From Sphaeramia orbicularis (Eukaryota > Chordata > Actinopteri > Kurtiformes > Apogonidae), in NCBI RefSeq assembly GCF_902148855.1, contig NC_043972.1, forward strand, positions 36,807,996 through 36,871,995: DNA of 64,000 bases, read 5' to 3'. Position 1 is the stretch's first letter; every line of letters starts with the position of its first letter. Shown here piece by piece: positions 16,598-26,300 of this stretch. Under the pieces are notes generated by a model. The model had not been told where the DNA came from. It ran no database searches and saw only the letters and a program-made list of their open reading frames with translations. The translations under genes and the position numbers were made by a program.

Positions 16598-17258
16598 ATT
16601 GTTTGTTTGTTTATTTCAAATAAAACATTAAAACCAAATCACAAAAAAGATTTATATAAAAAGAAAGGAAAACATTCAAAAAGGAATGGGATGAAGTTTA
16701 CTTTATAATCTCTCGCCCCTTACCCCATCCTTACACCTATCCTAAATTCCCCTGCCAGATCCCATAAGTAACTCAAAAATCCAACACATATCAAACTAAA
16801 TTCTGACTAAGCACAAAACACAAAAATGCTGTACATATCAAGGATAGACTCTGTCCATTTTGGAACAGCATTTCACATCAAAATAAACTCTGTCCCTTTT
16901 GTAGTAGTAATAATACCCATATCAAAAACAAAAATAAACTCTGTTCATGTCATAACAATAATACACATATTTAAAACAAGAATAAACTCTGTCTATTTCA
17001 TAACAATAATACACATATTAAAAACAAAAATAAACTATTTGTTTCAGTAATACACAAATCAAAATAAACTATCCATTTCTTAGCAGTAATATACAGGGTG
17101 TCCCATAAGTCTCCATACATAGGAAAAATAAATGTTTCTTGACATAAACCATTTTTATTTATATAATATGCTCTATATGACTGCCATTTTGTCAGGAACA
17201 CATTTCAATGCGTGTCCTCCACTGCTGAAGAACTATAAAGAAGAAATATAAAGAAATA

Positions 17259-17809
17259 CAGGGTGGGGAAGCAAAATTTACAATATTTTAGGTAGGGATT
17301 AAAAGACAGTGTATGACCAATTAGTTTATTGAAAGTCATGAGAATTTAAATCTTCAAATCATATTTTACTGCATTTCTAACGGTCTTGTTGTCTACCTCA
17401 AGTTCAATTGCCATTTTTCTCATGGATTTGGTTGGATCCTTTAGGATTTTGGATTTGATAGCTTTAATAAAAGCTTTGGTACGTTTTTTGTTGCTTCCTC
17501 CACTTCCAGACTTTCTGGTAATAGTTTTGCTCATAGTCATTCTCTTCTTTCCATTATAAACAGTCTTTATGGACACTCCAACTATTTTTGAAATCTCCTT
17601 TGGTGTGACGAGTGCATTCAGCAAATCACACACTCTTTGACATTTGCTTTCCTGATTACTCATATGGGCAAAAGTTTCTGAAAAGGTATGGATAATAGTG
17701 TTAGGTATGATTATGACATCAGTATATGTTTGGTTTCAAAACAATTGACGTAGTGCCTGCTGAGAAAAAACAACTAAATGTTCATTGTAAATTTTGCTTC
17801 CCCACCCTG
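17259..17809 (-). mobile_element. Second Tc1/mariner element nested inside the first
   Basis: Inverted ends CAGGGTGGGGAAGCAAAATT (right end reads AATTTTGCTTCCCCACCCTG) are flanked by TA at 17257-17258 and 17810-17811. The 551-bp element keeps only the 5' part of a transposase gene. The catalytic DDD/DDE region is absent, so it is an internally deleted, non-autonomous copy. It must be younger than the element it interrupts. Confidence 0.88.
17346..17663 (-). CDS. Mariner transposase N-terminal DNA-binding fragment, 105 aa
   Basis: The open frame starts MSNQESKCQRVCDLL and includes a helix-turn-helix pattern: PKEISKIVGVSIKTVYNGKK at residues 22-41, then a basic linker (KKRTKAFIKAIKSKI). A second helix-turn-helix-like segment follows at 80-100 (MRKMAIELEVDNKTVRNAV). 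It stops at KYDLKI, before any catalytic domain. In mariner transposases this bipartite region binds the terminal inverted repeats. The frame is intact over the full DNA-binding part, though expression is unknown. It could act only as a binding competitor, not as an active transposase. Confidence 0.7.
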   Translation of the reverse strand: MSNQESKCQRVCDLLNALVTPKEISKIVGVSIKTVYNGKKRMTMSKTITRKSGSGGSNKKRTKAFIKAIKSKILKDPTKSMRKMAIELEVDNKTVRNAVKYDLKI

Positions 17810-18530
17810 TACATGTTAGAACCATATATGTATGGAATGTATTATGTCTCTTATGTATGGAGACTTATGGGACACCCTGTATTTATCAAAAATAAACTCT
17901 GTCCCTTTCATGACAATAATACAAAAATCAAAATAAACTGGTCATTTCTTAGCAGTGATATACATATCAAAAATAAACTCTATCCATTTCATAACAATAA
18001 TACACATATCAAAAACAAAAATAACTGTTCATTTCACAACAGTAATACACAAATCAGAATAAACTATCCATTTCTTAGCAGTGATATACATATCAAAAAT
18101 AAACTCTATCCATTTCATAACAATAATATATGTATCAAAAACAAAAATAACTCTGTTCATTTCACAACAGTAATACACAGATCAGAATAAACTATCCATT
18201 TCTTAGCAGTGATATACATATCAAAAATAAACTTGACCCTTTTATAACAATAACACAAAAATCTAAATAAACTATCCATTTCTTAGCAGTAATATACATA
18301 TCGAAAATGAGCTCTGTCCATTTTGTCATATTTACTCAACATTTTGGATTTGATTGTCTTTTTAAATGGGTTATTTGATTTAATTGCTTTTGTTTCATCA
18401 TTTAAGTTGTTCCATAAGTTGATTCCCTTCACAGAGATACAACCTTCGATCATCCTGAATCCTGTTTTTTTGAAGATGTGTAATCCTTTTAGACTCTAGT
18501 GACTTTTCCTTTTTTGAAATTTGTTTATCT

Positions 18531-19480
18531 GTTGCTAGGTAACCCACTTCAATTCAATGATTCTATGATTCTGGGCAAGGCTATTGTATTCCAGAATTGC
18601 TAATATCTTCAAAAATACTGGTCCTAACAACTTGCCATTTTCGCTAGACTTGCCCTTGACCAAAAATACCTTAGTATACCAAACTGCAGCAGTTAGCTCT
18701 TTCCAGATTTTGTGTGATGCCTGAGACACACACACACAGAGTCCACTTCCCTTTTATAATATAGATATTTAGACTAGAATGCAGATCTGTTATAATTAGA
18801 GGCATGAAGTGACCTACACTACGTATGTCCACAACTGTGGTAATGGGCATGTGACACCCATGAACATACTTCTTCTTGTACAATCACTGCTTCAATACTC
18901 TTAACAGCTCAATATAGCAGAGCACACATAGAATCCATATATTCATATAATTTAATATCAAGTCAGTTAAAATATTTTCAGGAATATATGCTATGAAACA
19001 GCTTTCTGCATTAATACTGTGTGATTTTCTTTTAAAAATCTTGGGGAAAGTGCTTTCCTACATAGAAATGTGTGATGCTTCTCATGTATTCTCTGACATC
19101 ACCACTGACTGCTAATATTTCACAGTAAAAGACATTTGGGAGTTACAGCAGCCTATGTGCTAAGGTGACTTGCAAGTCAGTGTTTGTAAATGCAGTTGAT
19201 CTAAGCGTTACAACATCATTTATATAGCCATGCGTTGGGGTCGTACAGAGGTAAACATCAATATATAGTCTGCTGGTGGTCAGTATATTATGAGGGCTTA
19301 ACTTCATGCTCCATGGTAATAAAAAAAAATCGGTTAAATTGTATCATATGGCCCATTATTATACTTTATGCAATGTACACGCCAGAAGTTAATGAAATAA
19401 GACACACAGATAGTTTGAAACAGAATTACTCCATCTAGTTTTTGTGAAAGACTACTACTCGGATATACGGCGCGAAAAAG
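18531..19480. other. Intergenic, no recognised feature
   Basis: AT-rich spacer with a short (CA)n at 18724-18738. I found no credible coding exons or mobile element ends. Confidence 0.5.
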
Positions 19481-19503
19481 TAACAACGTAATTATTTTTT
19501 CGC

Positions 19504-19760
19504 CCAATGAAATTCGTGCTAAAGTCTAAATGTTCAATGGAAGAAGACATTTCTATCAGCGACGGTTAAACTGACCAATCACGTTTAATTAAAACGCCTC
19601 CAGAAGGCGTGGCCAATCCTCACTAGGAAGTGCGTGAACGTTTTTATTTATCTCGACCGAACAAGGCCAGGCGTGAGGAGGTGGGTTTCACATCACAGTA
19701 CACCTGTATAGAAAAGCTTACTTCAGCCTAAGCGAAGGACAGACACACTATTCACCCACT
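19504..19760 (+). promoter_or_regulatory. mdc1: Probable mdc1 promoter with three CCAAT boxes
   Basis: CCAAT pentamers occur at 19504-19508, 19575-19579 and 19613-19617, all in the same orientation and spaced 71 and 38 bases. The region is locally richer in CpG (CGGCGCGAAAAAG, CGCCTCCAGAAGGCGTGG). Multiple CCAAT boxes are typical of NF-Y-driven, cell-cycle-linked promoters. Transcription may start near 19650-19740. A possible acceptor (GACAG at 20271-20275) would join a leader exon to the first coding exon, but the leader donor is not resolved. Confidence 0.45.
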
Positions 19761-20302
19761 GTTCCGTTAAATGCTACGTATAGATCTTCAACTAACTTCA
19801 TCTTGTGTTCGTATACACTTGCTCTATACTTTTCAACATACTTTCCCTCAGTTATTTTCTTCTGCAGTATAGCAAATATTTTTGAATGGCAATCATATGT
19901 CTCATTCATAAAGAAGTAGAAAATATATAATTTAATTCTGAGATTAACGGTTAATTTCTCGGTTTATTTTTACTGACGGAAGTTAGAATTGTATGTTGAT
20001 GTGGTTTTTGACGGTTGTAAATGCAAACGATCAGTCAACGTCTTGTCAGTGTTTCCTGACATTAGTTCAGGAACTGATTCAGGAAAGGATACAACAACAT
20101 TTTGGGTAATTCAATGACATGAAGAGCACAGCAGCTACATGAGCCATCACTTAGCATTTATGCTAACCTTATGTGTCTGGACTTGTCTACAAACTAACGA
20201 CATCCAGTTTATGCTAACAGGTGAAATAAGATGGTAATGCTGTATCTTAAATGATCATTTCTCTGTTCGTGGACAGTCATCTTGGTTTGCATTGAGTGAG
20301 GA

Positions 20303-23300
20303 ATGGATGCAACTCAGATGATTTGTGACTCCCACCTGGAGTCAGATGAGGAAGAGAGTGGAAATAACAGAGGACATCCACTGGCTAAACTGTGCATCTT
20401 AAAGAATGAACATGTCCCTGAGGCAGGTGAGTGCATAATCTCAGCGGTTATTGTGTGAAATATATCAGATGTTTTTTGTTTTGTACTACACATCATGGTC
20501 TTGCATGAATATGCTTCTTATGGTGGACTGTCTTTGCCATCCAGAATTTCCCCTCTTTTTGGGAGATAATGTGCTTGGTCGTGACCCCAGCACCTGCACC
20601 CTGCCCTTGCTTGCACCCTCAGTATCCAAGCAACATGTTACAATCTCCCTCTCTGTCTACCGGACAAGAGGTCATCAGAGTGAAGTTGAAGCACTGGTTT
20701 GGGACCATGGGAGCCTCAATGGGACCCGTAAAGGTCGCTTAAAGCTGACTTCTAATGTTCGCTATGCTCTTAGTGAAGGTGACAGTTTAGTACTAGCAGA
20801 CATCCCATGTCAGTATGTCACCTGTGCTGCTGATACACTGTCTTCTCAAAGGGACCTGAGGACTCCTGTGAGCAGGAATTCAGGGGTAAAAAACAGGTTG
20901 CCTGATGCCTCAAGTGAAAACAGAAGTGACTCAGGTATAGGTAGTGAGAAAAGTGTCAATGGTAGCACAAAGGCAAGGGTGCTGTTACCTGATCTAGAGG
21001 ACACAAGAAGGACTCCTGTCAAAACTAGTTGCTTGTCCTTTGAACAAACTCCAATCCAGCCTCAGGGGAGTCTAGTACCAGACTCTGACTCAGACTCAGA
21101 TGGAGAGAGACGGACAGGAGGAGACAGAAAGCGCAAGATTGTAGGTATGTCAATTAAATTGGTACGTATAAAAATGGAGCCATGTTTGCTTTACCATGAT
21201 CTCCTGAAGTGGATTTTATTATCTCTTGCAGTGTCTGATTCTGACTTCTACAAATCCAGTCCTACCTGTTCTACATTCTTGAGTCCAACAAATAAAATTG
21301 TCCCTGAAAGGTATTTTTGCAAAGTCTTACCTCTTGCTTTTTTACATATATGTTGGACAACATGTTGAAAAGGTCATGTGACAGTGTTTTTAATCACAAT
21401 TATGATCTATGATTTTTATACAGATCTTTGATTACTGTTATAGAATGTACTTTAGCGTACAGACTGACAAGAAACAGATGATAGATTTCACATTTTAGAC
21501 ACTTAATACACAATATTAGTTAAAAAGGTAGAACTATCACCCTTTGTGATCCTCAGATATAATGAAAGCTTGTACTTCTATGCAGCTTATTTGTTTTTAT
21601 ATATTTGTTTGCACTGTTTTATAGTGAGGATGAAAGTTCCATCACACCCCCTTCCTCAACTAAAAATAGGCCATGCAGACATGTCAGCTTCAGTACGGAG
21701 GAGACAGACATGAATGTGGCACGACAGCAGCTACAGGAAAAAAAGTCACTTGTGATTATGGGTGACAGTGAAGAGGAGGAAGGAAGGAAGGAAGAAAGAG
21801 CAACACCAGGAACAAAGCCTGACAAAAGTGGACAACCAATGCCAGTGAACCAGGAAAGCAGTGCCAGTCTTGCAGTAGGAGATAAATTGCCTGTCTTTAC
21901 ACCAGGACTGTCTACAGATGTGATAGCTCCATTTAATATGGACAGTGACACTGATGTGGAGGAAGAGGAGGAAAGGGTGGCTGTAGCTTCTGTGACCTTG
22001 AACACAAATAAACAAGATGACCAACCTCCAAGTACTGTCCAGTTTACCATAGATAGTGATACAGATGTTGATGAAGACGGTGGCGCTTTAGTCAGCGGGC
22101 CCAAATCTGCACTTTTATCTGATGACGCCACCAAACCTCCTGTTCATGTTATTCAGCCACAGGGCATCAGCATGGACAGTGACACTGATGTGGATGATGA
22201 TGGTGATGATAATGTGTCAAAGGCTGCTAAGACAGCAAAACCCACATCATCTCAGGCTGCACACACAGCCAACTCTGCCCTTGTAACACAGCCAGAAGAT
22301 TTCCACCTAGACAGTGACACAGATGTTGATGAGGATGAAGAAAAGGAATGTGGAACAAATGTTATATGCTCTACAACAAATGAGACATCTGCTGGATTAG
22401 ATTTAGCGCCAACTGGGCCTGAATCCATGCCTTTTGCTCCTCACAGTCTGCATCTTGACAGTGATACAGATGATGAAGGGATACCTGGCCCTGCTCTCAT
22501 TGAACAACTGGTGGAGTCTGACGGTAGACATACCAGTACAGGTGCAGGAGCTGATCTAGAGGTTCTGTCTAGCTGTCACACAGATATGGAAAATGAGTCT
22601 CTTCTGGTCATACCTGTTGCTATCACAACGCTGTCTGCCACTTCGGCAGCTGCTACTCAGTCAGATTCTGATGCAGACACAGATGTGGATGAATCCAGCA
22701 TGCCGCCTGATGGTAATGGGAACAATCCAGCAGACCACAGGCTGAACAGTGATATGGATGTGGAGGATAGGGAAGCAGGTGGTGATCAGATCCCTGACCT
22801 ATGCAGAGAACAGACACCTTTGTTGCCAGTTCCTCTACTGCAGAAATGCTCTACTCCTGTACAACAGTCAGGTAATCAACCAATCAATCTTTAACTGAAA
22901 TAAAGGATGATTCACATGTTTAGTTGTATTAATATGTAATAGCTTTATGATAGATAATTAGCTGAACTATTTCGAAATAAGGGTCTCTTAATCAAAAAAT
23001 GAAAAAAGTGTAGGTAAAGTAGCTTGAGATCATGTTTCACCATCACTGCTGATTAAAATCTATGTGTAAATTATGAATGACAACCACATAATGTGTGTGT
23101 ATTTATTTATTTATTTATTACGTGTAATGCCATCATATTATTTCATTTTAATGAACACTAAATGTTAATGTTAGTCAAAGGACATGACACCACTGACAGC
23201 TGACCAAATGAAACAGGCCCACAGGCCGTAAGATTGAAGAAAATGACAGATTTTTCTCAATGTGAACATTGGTGGAAAGGTTTCATGTAATGTGAAGTCA

Positions 23301-26300
23301 CGTAAAGTAACAGAAATTATACGAGGTACTGTATATGGGTTTGTTTTAGATATTCACGTAAATGTCCATATGAAATGGCTTGTGGAGTGCTATATTTTCA
23401 TGCATAGGTGCGCTATAAACAGAAATCTAGGTAGCTCTGCAGCTCAGTCCACTCCGATTGGTCAACTCTACCTGTGTTGCAATGACCCAATAACGACCCT
23501 TAACTGCTAGGTAGCTCATAGTTCCCCCTGCAAGTAACATAAAAGTTTAAGACAGCATTTCATTTAATGCACAGTTAGTATATGAACTGCAAGAAGACTC
23601 CTCATTATAATGTTCAATTTAATCATAATCTCTAAAATACTATTAAAAATGAATAGCTTATACATATCAATTCTTCTTATCAAATATTGTATTATGGGAA
23701 ATTAAATCATTAAATGCTACATGTTGTGATAATAAAAGAGACAGGCATGTTTAATGTAAAATCTTAAATTTGACATTTTGACTTGCATTTTTTCCAGAAG
23801 TAGAGGAGCTGGAGACACAACCTTTTGCAAGCCCATCATCAGGGCCATTTAGATGTGAGTAAATGACTGAAATACTGTTTCCTATTAACAACCCAGTCAA
23901 ATGTTAATTTTCTTCCCAACAAGGTGTCAAAATATGTTATGTAATATTTTAACTATTTTAACTTGTCTTGTTTGTCGTTTAGATCCCCCACCTGGGAGAC
24001 CTGCTGCATTTTCTTTGTCCTCAGACAGCCAAGAGGAGGACTTTACAGTAGCAGAGACACAGTCCTTCATTCTTCAGCACAGAGATCGTCAAAAATGTTC
24101 TCCAGATGACCCCACCCAGACATCTGGCTTTGAGTCTTCTGTTAATAAAAAGGATGGCTCATCCAGCACAGGAAGGACTTTCCAACTGGGACTGTCGGAT
24201 AGCAGCCACCTGCAGTGTCAGGTGCAGGCTCTGGCAATGGACAGCACTCAGCCCTTCAGTGTCACTGGGGATGAGGGTGTGCATTTTGAGGAAACACAAC
24301 CATATGCAGATATCATGACTGCAGACCAAACCTCTGGAGAAAATAAGTCATACTTGGAGGCTACCCAGGCTTATGAAGGGGAAGTTGGATGTTCAATAGG
24401 AACAGAGAAGGAATTACATGTAGACTTAGCCTTACAAGCAACACAGGCATATATTCCTGAGCCATACAGTGATGCAGAGGAAGAAACAGCAGATGAAACT
24501 CAACCTTCAGAACCGTCCACCTCATCCACCCTTGCTATGGCAGAAACCCAATTAATGCCTGTTCTTGGGGTAGAACATAGTCCAACAGAGGATGATCGAT
24601 TATCTTCTGTACCACAGTTTGCAACAGAAGAGGAGGAGGAGCAAGGGGAAGAGGCTCCACGTGAACAGAGGCAGATTGAAGTTCTGTCCATAACAGAAAT
24701 GCAGCCTGTAAGCATCAGTAAAGAGGAAAGTGAGGATGAGGACTCACTTCCAGTTTTAAGAAAGCGAAAAGCAAAACAACTTGGACCTGAAGAAGAAGAG
24801 ACACAGACAAGTGTTAATTCAGATCTTTCTGCTGCAGAGACACAGCCCATGTGCATCAGTAATATTGAGGAAAGTGATGATAAGGATTCACTTCCAACTT
24901 TACAAAAGAGAAAAGCAAAACAACTTGGACCTGAAGAAGAGGAGACGCAGACGACTGTTAATTCAGATCTTTCTGTTGCAGAGATACAACCCACGTGCAT
25001 CAGTAGGTGTGAGGAAAGTGATGATGAGGACTCATTTCCAGGGCCCAGAAAAAGAAAAGCAAAGCCACTACAACATAAAGATGAGGACACTCAGTCACTC
25101 ACAAATTCTGAGGTTTCTGCTATTCATCCTCTGCCAGTGGAAACAAAGCCATGTGTGCCACTTCAAGAAGAACAGGTGATTCAATATGAAGCTGGAGTCA
25201 GTGGTGTAAATAAAGAAGACACAAATAGAGTTTTAAATCCTGTACCTGAAACTCAGCCCATGTGCATGAGTAATTATGAAGAAAGTGATGATGAGGATTC
25301 AATTCCAATTTTAAGAAGGAGAAAAGCAAAGCAACTTGAACCTGCAGAAGAAGAGACGCAGGCACTTGTAACTCCTGAGCTCTCTGTTGCTGAAACCCAG
25401 CCCATGGATACAGGTGAGGATGGGGAAAGTGATGAAGACTCAATTCCAGGCCCTAGAAAAAGAAAAGCAAAGCCACTACAACATAAGGATGAGGACACAC
25501 AACCGCTCACAAATTCAGAGGCTTCTGCGATTGATTCTCAACCAGTAGAAATGAAATCTTGTGAGCAGCTTCAGAAAGGAAAGGCAAGACAACCTGATGT
25601 TGGGCCCAGTGGAGGAAGTGAAGAAGAGACACACAGAGTTGTAAATCCTGTTGCTGAAACTCAGCCCATGTGCATCAGTAATTATAATGAAAGTAATGCT
25701 AAGGGCTCCGAGAGAAAAGCAAAGCAACTTCTAGCTGACGAAGAGGAGACACAGGCAGTTGTAACTCCTGAGCTTTCTGCAGCTGAAACCCAGCCCATTG
25801 GTTCAAATGAAGGTGTGGAAGGTGATGATGAAGACTCAACTTCAGGCCCCAGGAAAAGAAAAGCAAAAGTTGGTTCTGAGGCTTCTGCTTATAATACTCA
25901 AAACCCAGCAAAAGATTCTCTACAGCGTCAGAGTAATGAAGAGATGCAATCTGAAGCTGGAACCAGTGGAGTGAAGGGTAGAAATAGAAGAGGAGCAAGG
26001 ACAAGATTAAGAGAAGATGAGGAGGAAGAGGCTGAGTGTTCAGAGCCTCCAAAGAAGCAAACAAGTGGGAAGAGAAAAACTTTACCAACTTCTAGAGGAA
26101 GAAGAGGGAAATCCAAGCCTGATGATGAGAGTGAGGAAGAGGAGGAAGCAGAGCAGGCTGCAGGGGCCAATTCCAAGACATACGAAAAAGGGAAAGAGAA
26201 AAGAAAACTGAAAGAACAGGAAAGAAAAGAGAGGGAAGAACAGGAGAGATTAAGACTTGAAGAAGAGAGAGCAGAAAAAGAGAGACCAGAGAAGGAAAAA

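Larger units (their letters stand above)
17094..17879. mobile_element. Tc1/mariner-type MITE, interrupted by a second element
   Basis: Perfect 28-bp inverted ends (CAGGGTGTCCCATAAGTCTC, continuing CATACATA) are flanked by TA at 17092-17093 and 17880-17881. Without the inner insertion, the element is about 235 bp. The left interior, read on the minus strand, has a vestige resembling a mariner transposase C-terminus (WRTRIEMC). Removing the element restores a continuous minisatellite unit, which shows it inserted into the array. Confidence 0.88.
16820..18320. repeat. Minisatellite with higher-order structure
   Basis: Units of about 40-50 bp repeat on both sides of a transposon insertion. Each contains a variant of TCCATTTCATAACAATAATA, then CACATATCAAAAACAAAAA and TAAACTCT. 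Subtypes recur in order, giving a higher-order period. The subtype containing CATTTCTTAGCAGTGATATA starts at 17936, 18062, 18190 and 18270, with spacings of 126, 128 and 80. One more copy of this subtype is at 17067. The array belongs to the 3' part of a LINE copy. Confidence 0.8.
16598..18530 (-). mobile_element. LINE 3' end with internal minisatellite and nested insertions
   Basis: Read on the minus strand, 18530-18330 encodes a stretch with EGCISVKGINLWNNL and PFKKTIKSKMLSKYD. This is the form of C-terminus seen in fish LINE ORF2 proteins. It is followed by a long AT-rich 3' region and ends near 16598 in a TTTG-type tail (minus strand AAACAAACAAACA). The 3'-most 260 bp (16598-16858) closely matches a second copy at 49019-49256 in the same orientation, which confirms a dispersed family. 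The 3' region is swollen by a minisatellite and two nested mariner elements. The clade is not assigned. Confidence 0.65.

Noticed and set aside
16820-18320. CRISPR-like spaced repeats
   Set aside because: Units are contiguous and variable with no unique spacers, in an animal genome. It is a minisatellite in a LINE.
21619-22134. Ser-rich antisense frame over mdc1 exon 4
   Set aside because: It mirrors the sense SDTD repeat codons; the sense gene fully explains the region.
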